From a virus, in IMG/VR virus record IMGVR_UViG_3300033146_005950, positions 1-64,000 of that record: DNA of 64,000 nucleotides. One strand, written 5' to 3'. Shown piece by piece: positions 41,414-50,611 of this stretch (position 1 is the stretch's first letter; every line of letters begins with the position of its first letter). The notes beneath the pieces were generated by a model, which worked only from the letters and a program-made list of their open reading frames with translations, had not been told where the DNA came from and did not search any database. Both the position numbers and the translations under genes were made by a program.

Positions 41414-42229
41414 TTAATCAAAACTTTCACCAAATACTTCATCTTTACCAAAAATTTGTGTATCGCCAGAAACTTGTGTATCGCCAGAAACTTGTGTATA
41501 TCCAGAAACTTGTGCATCTTCGTAAACTTGTGCATCTTCGTAAACCTCTGCATTCTCAAAAACTTCTGCGTTTCCGTAAACCTCTGCATTTCCATAAATC
41601 TCTGCATTTCCATAAATCTCTGCATTGTCGTAAACCTCTGCATTTCCATAAACGTGCGCATTTCCATAAACTTGTGCGTTATCAGAAACTTCTGCATTTC
41701 CAGAAACCAATGTATCGCCGTAAACTTGAGCTTTACCGTAAACTTTTGCATTATTATAAATTACTGCATTATCATAAATTGCTGCTTTATCATAGACTTT
41801 TGCATTTCCATAAACTTCTGCGTATTGGCAAACGTCCGCATCGCCGTAAACCTCTGCATTCTCAAAAACTTCTGCGTTTCCATAAATTTCTGCGTTTCCA
41901 TAAATTTCTGCATTGTCATAAACTTTTGCATTGCCATAAATTTTAGCAGAATTATAAACTTTTGCTTCACCGTAAACTTCTACATAGTTATGAATTACTG
42001 CGTTATCATAAATTACAGCGCCGCCATAAATACTTGATGACCCATTAACAATTGCCTCTTCAAATACCCAGCAATTATCTTTTTGGCTTAAATTATCTTT
42101 ATTTTCAACTAAGCCGCCCCAGTCGCCTTCTTTTACTTTTATACCAATTATAGTTCTAAAAGTTTTCAGTGCTCTAATTCTGAAATATTTACCTTCAGGT
42201 ACCATTTCATATTTTAGTTCTCGGCTCAT
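41414..42229 (-). CDS. hexapeptide-repeat beta-helix protein (paralogue 3)
   Basis: This 271-residue paralogue has the same N-terminal domain (about 1-60) and about 32 hexapeptide units (AEVYGN, AQVYED) and ends VFGESFD. Sequence after its stop resembles that after paralogue 2 (40250-40320 versus 41390-41450), so the genes arose by tandem duplication. The N-terminal domain with GGxVExxxNLS resembles YdcK-family proteins. The function is unknown; the rigid rod shape would suit a scaffold or virion decoration. Confidence 0.75.
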   Translation of the reverse strand: MSRELKYEMVPEGKYFRIRALKTFRTIIGIKVKEGDWGGLVENKDNLSQKDNCWVFEEAIVNGSSSIYGGAVIYDNAVIHNYVEVYGEAKVYNSAKIYGNAKVYDNAEIYGNAEIYGNAEVFENAEVYGDADVCQYAEVYGNAKVYDKAAIYDNAVIYNNAKVYGKAQVYGDTLVSGNAEVSDNAQVYGNAHVYGNAEVYDNAEIYGNAEIYGNAEVYGNAEVFENAEVYEDAQVYEDAQVSGYTQVSGDTQVSGDTQIFGKDEVFGESFD

Positions 42230-42260
42230 TTTTTATTTTTCCTTTTGTTTTATATAAACT

Positions 42261-42536
42261 TTATAACAAATTATCTATTATTTTATCAAATTCTTTTTTG
42301 AACATTTTTTCTTTTCTTGCGTTATCAATGCTTCCAATTAAAACAATAAAGTCATCAATAGCATCTAAAAATTTTATTGTTTTGTTTATTAATTCAGAGC
42401 CGTGGAAATAATCTTCAAATACATTTTTAATATCTTCAAAAATGTTTTTATCAAACTCTTCTTTATTTAAGTATTCTGAAGTTTTTGCTTCTTTTAACAT
42501 ATAATTATATAAAAATGTTTTGTCATCAACTCTCAT
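42261..42536 (-). CDS. hypothetical helical protein, 91 aa
   Basis: The protein is helical (TSEYLNKEEFDKNIFEDIKN; NARKEKMFKKEFDKIIDNLL). A late-type box lies at 42582-42590, upstream of its start. It is followed at about 30 bases by hexapeptide-repeat paralogue 3. No family was recognised. Confidence 0.5.
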   Translation of the reverse strand: MRVDDKTFLYNYMLKEAKTSEYLNKEEFDKNIFEDIKNVFEDYFHGSELINKTIKFLDAIDDFIVLIGSIDNARKEKMFKKEFDKIIDNLL

Positions 42537-42580
42537 AATAATTTCCTTTAGTTTTTAATAATTAAAAAATAACCTTTGTT

Positions 42581-42826
42581 CTATTTATTTTTATATTTAA
42601 AACATTTATCTTTAAGTAAGAAACCGCATTCATCATTATTGACACAGCTTGAGCAAAGACTTTTTTGCCATTTTTTTCTGAATTCTGAAGCGTTATCTCG
42701 TACCCAATCTAATACATATTGTTCTCCAGGATCTTTTTGAATTGTTTCACCATAAAGCCATTTATCGTGGTTTATCCAATACAGTTCGCTTTTGAAAATA
42801 TTATCAGCTAGGTTCATAACATTCAT
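42581..42826 (-). CDS. small Cys-rich protein, 81 aa
   Basis: The C-terminal part has four Cys in the order C-x2-C-x5-C-x7-C (LCSSCVNNDECGFLLKDKC), a likely zinc or iron-sulfur site. The N-terminal half (ELYWINHDKWLYGETIQKDP) is mixed. The gene starts close to the stop of the P-loop kinase gene. The family was not recognised. Confidence 0.5.
   Translation of the reverse strand: MNVMNLADNIFKSELYWINHDKWLYGETIQKDPGEQYVLDWVRDNASEFRKKWQKSLCSSCVNNDECGFLLKDKCFKYKNK
42582..42590 (-). promoter_or_regulatory. late-promoter-like AAATAAATA box
   Basis: The minus strand reads AAATAAATAGAAC, overlapping the stop of the Cys-rich gene and about 46 bp before the gene starting at 42536. Confidence 0.4.
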
Positions 42827-42833
42827 TCCGTTT

Positions 42834-43238
42834 TTATTTTAATTTTATGTTCCGTTCTAATTTTTTAGCGAAAAATTGTCTTTTATTTTCATCAATATTA
42901 TGTATTGATTTATTATTATGGTAATTTTCTACTATTAAAACAAATACTGTATAACCGCCTTCTTCAGCAACTTTTTTATAATTTTCAAATTCAAATTTAG
43001 TTGCGTTTGTGTTTGATTGTATAATTGTGCTTACTCCAATTTTTATAGCGTTTTCCCATTTTGTAAAACAGCGGAGATGATTTTCTGCTAATTTAGTCAT
43101 ATCAAATTTATAATTTCCATCTTCATCATAAAAATAATCGTCTGCTTCGCAAATTACCCCATTTTTACCTTTTAAATTTTTTGCTAAAGTTGATTTACCT
43201 GCTCCGGGCACGCCCCTTAAAATGTACGCTATTTTCAT
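42834..43238 (-). CDS. P-loop kinase-like ATPase (polynucleotide-kinase/N4BP2-like)
   Basis: The 134-residue protein starts with a Walker A motif GVPGAGKST (about 9-17), followed by ICEADDYFYDEDGNYKFD (about 29-46) and H-x-R-C (54-57), the pattern of the AAA_33/N4BP2-like kinase family related to the kinase domain of T4 Pnk. It may phosphorylate nucleic acid ends or another small substrate; no phosphatase domain is present. The gene starts just downstream of a small membrane-peptide gene. Confidence 0.7.
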   Translation of the reverse strand: MKIAYILRGVPGAGKSTLAKNLKGKNGVICEADDYFYDEDGNYKFDMTKLAENHLRCFTKWENAIKIGVSTIIQSNTNATKFEFENYKKVAEEGGYTVFVLIVENYHNNKSIHNIDENKRQFFAKKLERNIKLK

Positions 43239-43253
43239 TTTATTTTTTCCTTT

Positions 43254-43379
43254 TTATAAAATATGAAAGTCATATTGTGTTTCTTCATTATCTTCTTTTA
43301 TAATTGAGATTATATTTTTTATAATTATATATATTGAAATAAAAATCATCATAATTAAAATAATAGTAAGCATTTTCAT
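43254..43379 (-). CDS. small membrane peptide, 41 aa
   Basis: An open frame behind AAGGA encodes MKMLTIILIMMIFISIYIII followed by a polar tail (KEDNEETQYDFHIL). Residues 4-28 form a clear transmembrane helix. It may start at the first or the third codon (both ATG). It fills the gap between two genes in the same direction. Confidence 0.5.
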   Translation of the reverse strand: MKMLTIILIMMIFISIYIIIKNIISIIKEDNEETQYDFHIL

Positions 43380-43388
43380 TTTTCCTTA

Positions 43389-43586
43389 TTAAATTTTATT
43401 AAAACGTTTTACATAAGTTCCATTTACTTCTACCCAACACCAGGTTCTCTGACTTGGAGAATTGGTGCTAAATTTTGGGGCATTGTATTTTCTAAATACA
43501 TTTGCTTGTTTTTTACTTTCATCAATAATACCTTCAACAGTTGTTGCTCCAGTATAAATTCCGTGGCTTAATCCTTTTTTAGCCAT
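43389..43586 (-). CDS. hypothetical protein, 65 aa
   Basis: The start at 43586 (MAKKGLSHGIYTGATTVEGI) has AAAGGAG upstream; a longer frame upstream would begin in the repeated cassette. The C-terminus has RTWCWVEVNGTYVKRF, a beta-hairpin-like segment. The gene is the first after cassette copy 3. The family was not recognised. Confidence 0.55.
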   Translation of the reverse strand: MAKKGLSHGIYTGATTVEGIIDESKKQANVFRKYNAPKFSTNSPSQRTWCWVEVNGTYVKRFNKI

Positions 43587-43589
43587 TTT

Positions 43590-43772
43590 GATAACTCCTT
43601 TGTTTTGTTTTTGTTTTGTTATATTAATAATATATAACAAATATTGAGTTAAATATGCTTTTTTATAAAGAAAAAGTGTAACTTATTAAAAATCAATAAG
43701 TTACAAAATGAAATTTTTTTACTTTATTTTTGTGTTTTTTATAAAGTATTAAAAATCAATGGTTTATAAGTT
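43590..43772 (-). promoter_or_regulatory. repeated upstream cassette, copy 3 (terminator + promoter-like)
   Basis: It is nearly identical to copies 1 and 2, with hairpin GTAACTTATT / AATAAGTTAC (about 43678-43704) and the TATATATTATTAATATAAC block before a CAAAACAAAA leader. It lies between the fibre gene start region side and the gene at 43586, oriented towards the latter. Confidence 0.6.
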
Positions 43773-43833
43773 TCTTTTCAATTAAAGAAGAAAAACACCA
43801 AAAAATGTTAAAAATGTTAAAAATGTTAAAAAA

Positions 43834-46800
43834 TTAAGTTAACTTTGTCTCAACACCAGCGTCATTTTTGAAATATAAACAACCATCTGTTTTCACATAT
43901 AATTGCCCATAACCTGCTAATGTTGTTTGAGGTGTGTTTTCTCTTATTTGAATTGTACCATTTGAAAATAATGAAGTAATATCAGTATGCCCAATTGTGA
44001 CCGTGTTTGAGCCTTTTCCAACTGCATTTGCTCCAATTACAATTTCATTAGTGCCATTATCTGCTCCAGCTCTGACATTATAACCTAAAAATATTGAATT
44101 ATTTGCTTTCGTTAAAAAATCACCACCTGTATTATAATATCTACCTGAGGAACTTCCTATTGATATATTATTATTTCCTTCTGTCAAATTATATAATGAA
44201 ACAGGTCCTAAAACAGTATTATTTGCGCCTGTTGTGTTTGAATATAAAGAAGATGAACCAACTGCAACATTATTGCTACCAGAAGTCGTAAGAGTACCGC
44301 TTCTATAACCGTAAAAAGTATTTGCCGTAGCATTTGAATTTTGGCCGCTCTGGTATCCAATAAAAGTATTTTTATCTTTATCAGATGTTCCTTTACCTGA
44401 ATATAAACCAATTGCAATATTATAGCTCCCTGTTGTATTTGAAGACCCCGCGTCTCTTCCAATAAATACATTATAAAACCCAGATGTATTATTAAGACCT
44501 GAATAATAACCCATAAATATATTATGGTACCCAGTTATATTATTATACCCTGAAGTTGTTCCAACAAAAACATTGTTTGATGCAGTCGTTGTTTTATTGC
44601 CTGAGTTGCTTCCAAGAAATATATTGCGTTCCCCACTTGTAATTGATACACCTGCACCTTTACCATTAAAAATATTATGGGCGCCTGTATTTGAATTATT
44701 TCCCGCTCCGTTTAAATAAATACTGTAAGTCGGTCCTGATTTTATTAAATCGGTACCATTTGATTTAATTCCACCGTATATTGGCATTTGAATAAAAGTC
44801 TCTGAATTTGCAGGGCTTAATATATTTCCATTTTTTGTCCATTTACTTCCTGAGTTCGCTGCAGCAGTCAAATCAAACTCTGTTCCTGAGTCATTTTGAA
44901 AATATAGTTTGCCATCTGTTTTTGCAATCATTTGCCCATAACCTGAAACAGCTGAGATTGAGACGGCTTCTTTAATAAAAAGATTTCCATTTGAAAATAA
45001 TGAAGTATTATTAATATCTCCAATTGTTGTTGTATGAGAGCCTTGCCCGTAAGTTGTGTTTGCCCCAATTATTACTTCTGAAGTTCCATTATTTGTAAGT
45101 GGTTTTGAATTATTTCCAATAAAGATTCCGTATGTTGCATTTGAAACAGAGTTTGAGTCTTTATCTAAATACCCTGCCCAATAGCCCATTGCAATATTAA
45201 AACTTCCATCTGTCAATGTTGAAAGAGTTCTATTTCCAATTGATATATTATTTCCACCTGTTATATTATTTAATAATGAATGATAGCCAAAACCTAAATT
45301 ATGGATTCCTGTTGTTAAAGAATATTGTGCGGAAGCACCGAGCGCGACGTTATAATCACCTTCTGTCATTGAATAAAATGTCTGTGGCCCAATACCAACA
45401 TTATTACCACCGGTCGTAAGTACTCTTCCTGAATTAACTCCTGAGAAAATTGAATCATTTTTAGATTTTATTAAATTTAAATTATTTTGTGTTATTGAAC
45501 CGTTTTCTGGGATGTTTAAAATACTTTCATTTCCTGCAAAATTTAAAACTGAACCGTCTGTTTCCCATAAACTTGAACCGCCACTTGATGCTTCTACCCA
45601 TTTTAATCCGCTTACTTCAGAACTATCTGCTGTTAAAACATATCCATCCGTCCCAACAGGCAATCTTGCGTCACCTGAGCTATAAACAAAAATATCTCCT
45701 TTTGTTGTTAAGGGCGATGAAATTCCGCTTTCCCCAACTTCAGTCAAATCATACTCAGTGCCATCATCTGAAACATAATAAAGTTTTCCATCTGTTTTTG
45801 TATATAATTGTCCGTAGTCATTTAAATTTGTGTATGCTGCGGTTTGTTCTTTTATAAAAACTGAGCCAACAAAATAATTTGCTAAATTTGTTGAAGCACC
45901 TATCGTGGCTGTATTTGAACCGTTTCCTGCCGCATTTGCTCCAATTACAATTTCATTACTTTGTCCGTTTGCTTTACTTTTTGTTGAGAATCCTAAATAA
46001 GTACAATGATTATATGTAGTAATTTCAGCACCGTTCTTATCATATCGACCTGCGTTTGAACCTAAACCTAAATTATAGTCTCCATCTGATAATCTAATTA
46101 ATGATTGAGAGCCAATCGCAACATTATGGTCTCCCCCAGCCGCATTCTCATCATTCGTACAAAGTGCAAAAGAACCAATTGCTAAATTATTAGCTCCACT
46201 TAAATACCCAGCTGAAGTTCCAATCGCGACACAATCAGATAAATCGGTCGCAGTTTTTCCAGATGCATTGCCAATTAATATATTATTATCTCCGTTTACT
46301 AAATTTTGTCCTGCAAAAGTACCAATCGCAGTATTCTGGTTGCTTGTTGAAATATTTTGTAATGCGCCGCGGCCAAACGCAACACTCCCCCTTGCTGTAG
46401 TAATATTTTGTAAAGCATTTACACCATAAGCAAAATTCTGCCCGCTTGACGTATAAGTTGAAATATTTACAGGACCAGCATACCCAAGAAATACTGCATT
46501 TTTATAGAACCTTGCAAAACCATTTATTCCATTTGCATCTGCCGTATTAAAATTAATTGTAAACTGTGTATCGGCTAAAGCAATAATAGATTCACCATTT
46601 TTTGATGATAAAATATTACCGTCTGTTTCCCATAAAGATTCTGCTATTTCTGGTTTATTTAATATATAAGCATCTGAATTTGTATCAGTTTCATTCCAAT
46701 CAGGTTGTACATTTTCTTCAGCTAATTCATTTATTAAATCTAATTTTGTTTTGTATGCGGAAGTGAAATTCTTTTCAGAGAGTTCGCCATCTTTTATTGA

Positions 46801-47223
46801 ATAAGTTGTATCTGTAAAAACAGCATTTTGAGGGACTGCAGTTTCAACTGTTAAATTATTTACTTTATTTGCGTTTTCGGCTAAATCAACAATACCGTTA
46901 TCGTTTGTGTCATAAACAGATTTCTCCATATCTCCTGTGCCGCCCGGAGCAGTTCCGCCATTACCTAAATTCGCGATTTCCCAATCTGTGTTTTCTAATC
47001 CGTTTATAAGAGTATAAAATTTCTGTTCCCCATTATCATCAAGAACATTTACAAGCATTCCAATTTTTCTACGGTCAGCAGTAATTGCGTCTCTGCCATT
47101 TATTGTTTGTACAGTTCTATAACCGCCACGATTCCAAAATTCATCTTGAGTAGCGTAAATATCTTCCGTATCTGTTGGTGCAATGAAACCACCTAATCTA
47201 ACTGAACCTGGTATTATAGCCAT
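43834..47223 (-). CDS. large tail fibre with trimeric-adhesin head-like repeats
   Basis: The 1129-residue protein begins with a fibre-type N-terminus (ATQDEFWNRGGYRTVQTING) and contains three long blocks of 13-15-residue repeats of the NTTGSYNIAIGLYSG type (about 230-440, 590-720 and 850-1090), like the heads of trimeric adhesins and many phage fibres. The blocks are separated by similar segments with GYGQLYxKTDGKLYxxxDxG. The last one closes the protein (GVETKLT). It is likely a trimeric side fibre. AAGGAC precedes the start. Confidence 0.85.
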   Translation of the reverse strand: MAIIPGSVRLGGFIAPTDTEDIYATQDEFWNRGGYRTVQTINGRDAITADRRKIGMLVNVLDDNGEQKFYTLINGLENTDWEIANLGNGGTAPGGTGDMEKSVYDTNDNGIVDLAENANKVNNLTVETAVPQNAVFTDTTYSIKDGELSEKNFTSAYKTKLDLINELAEENVQPDWNETDTNSDAYILNKPEIAESLWETDGNILSSKNGESIIALADTQFTINFNTADANGINGFARFYKNAVFLGYAGPVNISTYTSSGQNFAYGVNALQNITTARGSVAFGRGALQNISTSNQNTAIGTFAGQNLVNGDNNILIGNASGKTATDLSDCVAIGTSAGYLSGANNLAIGSFALCTNDENAAGGDHNVAIGSQSLIRLSDGDYNLGLGSNAGRYDKNGAEITTYNHCTYLGFSTKSKANGQSNEIVIGANAAGNGSNTATIGASTNLANYFVGSVFIKEQTAAYTNLNDYGQLYTKTDGKLYYVSDDGTEYDLTEVGESGISSPLTTKGDIFVYSSGDARLPVGTDGYVLTADSSEVSGLKWVEASSGGSSLWETDGSVLNFAGNESILNIPENGSITQNNLNLIKSKNDSIFSGVNSGRVLTTGGNNVGIGPQTFYSMTEGDYNVALGASAQYSLTTGIHNLGFGYHSLLNNITGGNNISIGNRTLSTLTDGSFNIAMGYWAGYLDKDSNSVSNATYGIFIGNNSKPLTNNGTSEVIIGANTTYGQGSHTTTIGDINNTSLFSNGNLFIKEAVSISAVSGYGQMIAKTDGKLYFQNDSGTEFDLTAAANSGSKWTKNGNILSPANSETFIQMPIYGGIKSNGTDLIKSGPTYSIYLNGAGNNSNTGAHNIFNGKGAGVSITSGERNIFLGSNSGNKTTTASNNVFVGTTSGYNNITGYHNIFMGYYSGLNNTSGFYNVFIGRDAGSSNTTGSYNIAIGLYSGKGTSDKDKNTFIGYQSGQNSNATANTFYGYRSGTLTTSGSNNVAVGSSSLYSNTTGANNTVLGPVSLYNLTEGNNNISIGSSSGRYYNTGGDFLTKANNSIFLGYNVRAGADNGTNEIVIGANAVGKGSNTVTIGHTDITSLFSNGTIQIRENTPQTTLAGYGQLYVKTDGCLYFKNDAGVETKLT

Positions 47224-47271
47224 TTTATATTAAAGTCCTTGCTTTGAAATTTTCATTTGCTTTTTTAATAA

Positions 47272-47280
47272 TATTTATTT
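47272..47280 (-). promoter_or_regulatory. late-promoter-like AAATAAATA box
   Basis: The minus strand reads AAATAAATATTATTAAAA, about 50 bp before the fibre gene at 47223. Confidence 0.55.
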
Positions 47281-47290
47281 TTTTTGTCAA

Positions 47291-50230
47291 TTATTTTACT
47301 TCAACTGCAATTGGTGCTGCCATTACATTAGTCGACCTATGTACATTATAATTAGTTGTAATTCCATAACTATTTGTAACTTGAACCGTATAAGGATCAT
47401 TAAAAGGAACATTAAATTGAGTCGTTGGGTCTATAAAACTTGTTGCTGTTCCAAATAAGCTTGGGTACGCAATATATTTATAACCGCCGCCTTGGAAATT
47501 GTATGTTCCCTCAAATGATGCCGCTAATTGATTTACTCTTAAATTATGTACTCCATCTTCATTAATTGATGTTGCAGTATTTTCTCCATAGAATCTTCTC
47601 CATTGCCAATAAACTACATAATCTTTACTAAATTCTATATTATTTGTATTCAATGCTTTTATCCTAAATCTATTATTTGTTGCTGAAGTTTTTGTAATTG
47701 GGGATAATATTAAATTTTCAGTACCGTCATTTGCAAGATTATCTTTAATTGTTGTTCCTGCTGTTAAATCTAAAATACTAATTGAATCTTCCGTCACATT
47801 TTCTGGGTTTTCAATATTCCAAGTTGCTGTTGGGTTTTCAGGTGTTGAAGCGCCAACTTCAAGAGGAGTAGCCCAACCAAAATGAAACAAAGTAAAATTT
47901 GGAGTTTGATAAGGGTATAATAAATCATCCCACATTTCTTGAAGAGTTCTGTTATCAAAAGTACTCCCCTTCGCGATTCCGTGAATTGCTTCTGGAGTAG
48001 GATTAGGATTATTATAATAAATGTTTCCACCTGGCGATTCACCACCGCCGCCGTTTGATACTGAACTATAAAATAATATTGCAGCTGGGTTATTGCTCCA
48101 ATTATCTAAATTAATTCTGATAATATCGCCCTTTGATAAAGCAACAGTATTAAATTCAAATATTACAGTGTTATCAGTTCCACTATCATTTGTTGAAACT
48201 AAAGTTGGTTGAACCGTGCCGCTTGCAATATTACCTTGTTCATTTATATAAATATTCATTTTTGTATTTGCTGCAATTTTATTTGTTTTTAAAGTGACAC
48301 ATTTTATAAAACCGTTTTCGGTTACTTTCCAACCGGTGTCAATTGTTGAAGTGTCATTTGTACCGCCTGCAAATATTTCAGCATAAGGCGGTGCAGCAAT
48401 ATTTAATGAATAATTATATTGAGACCCCGACGCTGATGAAATTGCTGAGACTGCTGCGGCCACATAATCTTCAACATATTTTTTATATACAATATCATAA
48501 TCTAAAGACGGAGTAAATGTTTGGTCAACTTGAACTGAGCCATCTTTTTTAAGGAATTTATCAAACTCCATTTGTAGATCTAATTGATTATTTACATCAC
48601 CTGTTATTTCGCCCCATTTTCCACCACCGCTATTGCCGCCGTCATAATAGCCGCCACCCCCGCTATAAGATGCTGCGATTTTTTTAACTGTATCAATTGT
48701 CGCTAAATGATTGTCATTTACAGGAGTGCTGTTTGTTGAAATATTTCCGTCTATAAAATATTCTTTGTCACCTGTTTTTTGTAATGGAAATTTGGGTAAT
48801 TTTTTATTTACTTTTTTTTCAATTATATTTGCAGAATTTTTAATGTCTTCTTTTATTGAATTTGTAATATCATCTAAATCATCAAACGTAATGTAACTAT
48901 GTTTTGAAGTAAGTTTACCGTCTATTATTTGAAATTCATCTTCATCAAAATTGAAATTTAATATATTATCAGAAGTTAAATTTAATGCAGAATATTTTGC
49001 AATTGTCAATGGTTCAATTTTAATATCAGAAACATTACTTGCAACGACGTTTTCTTTTTTTGCCCCCGATATAATTAACTCTTTTATTACATTAATTTTA
49101 TCAGTAATATGTTTTTCTATTTTAGCTAAGTCTTGGTCTGTCGCAAATTTTGTATTGTTTATATAAACTTCGTCATTTTCTAATTTAATTGGTACGTCAT
49201 TTATTTTTTCAGCAAATATATCGCCGCTTAAATATAAATCTCCATCTTCATTTTTAATTGTTAAAGATTTGCCATTTTTATTTATGAGCTGTATTAAATT
49301 TTGTTGAACATCTATTTTGAAGGCATTATGTTCGTGATTTAATGCAAGTAAACGTTCTGACATTACCCAATTATTTGAATATAAGACACCGCCCTCTTCT
49401 TTAATATCAGACTCAATTAAATCTCCATTTTGTCCTTTTTTAACAAACTGAAAATTATTTAATTTATCAATTTGCGATAATAATGATTTTAATAAACTTA
49501 AAGTATTATTATCAATATGGGTATCATTTTCTTTTACATCTTCTAAATCAGAATGTTTTGAAATTTTAGAAGTAATATTATAAGTTTCTTCGCCAATCTT
49601 TACAAATAAGTCTTTCTCATCTGCAAAGAAACTAAACATCGTCGTTTCAATTGAACCGTTTGGGTTTATTATAAATGTTTCATTTAACTCGCCATCTGCA
49701 TTTGAAACAAAATATAAAAACCTCCCTTCTTCATCTAATCTTATTAATTGAGATGTTTTATTATTATTGATTTTTTTATAAGAGTCGCCGTTAAAACCCT
49801 GCGGTATGAATAAATTATTTGAGATTTCTAATTTATCATTTTTATTATAAAAACCGTTTTTATTAGTAACAAAACCGTTTAAGTCATCGTTCCATTTTAT
49901 TTCGTCATTATTTAATTTGATTAATGACTTGTTAGATAAAATTGAATTTTGAAATTCTTCATCAGAATAAAAAGAAACATTGTATAATTGTTCGGCAAAT
50001 TCATTAACTTTTTCATCAAGAGTTATTTCTATATATTCATTTAATTTATTAATTATTTGTTGGTTTGTTTGGTCTTTTACTAATGATAAAATTTTAGAAT
50101 CATCTGAAAACACAAAAGTTGAATAACCAGTTTTTGTTTTATATGCAATTGTGCCGTCTGCAGTAAAGCCTATGTCGCCGCGTTTTATATTATTAATTAA
50201 ATCATCAATACTTAAAAACTGATTAAACAT
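47291..50230 (-). CDS. large tail fibre protein
   Basis: The start at 50230 (MFNQFLSIDDLINNIKRGDI) has GAGGGA at a proper distance; the ATG 9 bases upstream is too close. The protein has about 979 residues: an N-terminal helical and beta part, shaft segments (SLDYDIVYKKYVEDYVAAAV), a Gly-rich hinge near residue 545, a beta sandwich (about 640-735, with NWSNNPAAILFYSS as in the fibre at 37-38.8 kb), and a C-terminal domain with TSINEDGVHNLRVNQLAAS. It probably attaches to the baseplate. The shared C1q-like sandwich points to domain exchange between fibre genes. Confidence 0.8.
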   Translation of the reverse strand: MFNQFLSIDDLINNIKRGDIGFTADGTIAYKTKTGYSTFVFSDDSKILSLVKDQTNQQIINKLNEYIEITLDEKVNEFAEQLYNVSFYSDEEFQNSILSNKSLIKLNNDEIKWNDDLNGFVTNKNGFYNKNDKLEISNNLFIPQGFNGDSYKKINNNKTSQLIRLDEEGRFLYFVSNADGELNETFIINPNGSIETTMFSFFADEKDLFVKIGEETYNITSKISKHSDLEDVKENDTHIDNNTLSLLKSLLSQIDKLNNFQFVKKGQNGDLIESDIKEEGGVLYSNNWVMSERLLALNHEHNAFKIDVQQNLIQLINKNGKSLTIKNEDGDLYLSGDIFAEKINDVPIKLENDEVYINNTKFATDQDLAKIEKHITDKINVIKELIISGAKKENVVASNVSDIKIEPLTIAKYSALNLTSDNILNFNFDEDEFQIIDGKLTSKHSYITFDDLDDITNSIKEDIKNSANIIEKKVNKKLPKFPLQKTGDKEYFIDGNISTNSTPVNDNHLATIDTVKKIAASYSGGGGYYDGGNSGGGKWGEITGDVNNQLDLQMEFDKFLKKDGSVQVDQTFTPSLDYDIVYKKYVEDYVAAAVSAISSASGSQYNYSLNIAAPPYAEIFAGGTNDTSTIDTGWKVTENGFIKCVTLKTNKIAANTKMNIYINEQGNIASGTVQPTLVSTNDSGTDNTVIFEFNTVALSKGDIIRINLDNWSNNPAAILFYSSVSNGGGGESPGGNIYYNNPNPTPEAIHGIAKGSTFDNRTLQEMWDDLLYPYQTPNFTLFHFGWATPLEVGASTPENPTATWNIENPENVTEDSISILDLTAGTTIKDNLANDGTENLILSPITKTSATNNRFRIKALNTNNIEFSKDYVVYWQWRRFYGENTATSINEDGVHNLRVNQLAASFEGTYNFQGGGYKYIAYPSLFGTATSFIDPTTQFNVPFNDPYTVQVTNSYGITTNYNVHRSTNVMAAPIAVEVK

Positions 50231-50272
50231 AAAAATCATCCCTCATATTAAAAAATACATCTTATTTGATAG

Positions 50273-50281
50273 TATTTATTT
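50273..50281 (-). promoter_or_regulatory. late-promoter-like AAATAAATA box
   Basis: The minus strand reads AAATAAATACTATC, about 45 bp before the fibre gene and next to mobile element copy 3. Confidence 0.5.
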
Positions 50282-50297
50282 TTAAGGGATAACGTGG

Positions 50298-50348
50298 TTT
50301 ATAAACTAAGCCGTAAAAATACAACTCTTTAGAGTTGTGTTAGTTCAC
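50298..50348 (+). mobile_element. short IS200/IS605-like non-autonomous element, copy 3
   Basis: The 51-bp element matches copy 1 almost base for base: TTTATAAACTAAGCC at the left, hairpin ACAACTCT / AGAGTTGT, and TTAGTTCAC at the right. The flanking sequences differ from copy 1, as expected for an inserted unit. The right end supplies the TGA stop (50345-50347) of the small gene on the minus strand. Confidence 0.6.
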
Positions 50349-50569
50349 TTTAAATTTGCGTTTTCTGGGTTTTGATTGCAAATTATGACTTTAGGGTGTT
50401 TTGCTTTTTTGAATACTAATTTATTTTTGTATTTCTCCCAAAGTCTTTTTGAAATTATAATTTGGTCATATTCAAACATTATTTGGGGGTGTCCTTTATA
50501 ATTTTCAGACACGACTAAAGTTAGTAAGCCATTTAATTCAATCCAAATATAGTTTTCTACTTTTCTCAT
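50345..50569 (-). CDS. hypothetical protein, 74 aa, 3' end inside a mobile element
   Basis: The start has AAGGAAGC upstream and a late box at 50612-50620. The product (MRKVENYIWIELNGLLTLVV...) has an N-terminal beta segment and a basic C-terminus. The stop codon lies inside the right end of the IS200/IS605-like element, so the insertion may have shortened or altered the original C-terminus. The family was not recognised. Confidence 0.5.
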   Translation of the reverse strand: MRKVENYIWIELNGLLTLVVSENYKGHPQIMFEYDQIIISKRLWEKYKNKLVFKKAKHPKVIICNQNPENANLK

Positions 50570-50611
50570 ATGTTATATAAAATGCTTCCTTAAATATTAT
50601 GAGCTTTTTTA

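Noticed and set aside
39062-42037. Long open frames on the plus strand and in other minus frames (for example 41362-41946, 41408-42037, 40272-40730)
   Set aside because: They are shadows of the 18-bp repeats in the hexapeptide-repeat genes. All frames of such repeats stay open, and the products are low-complexity (KFMxxQKFM, HKLLHxHKL) without ribosome binding sites.
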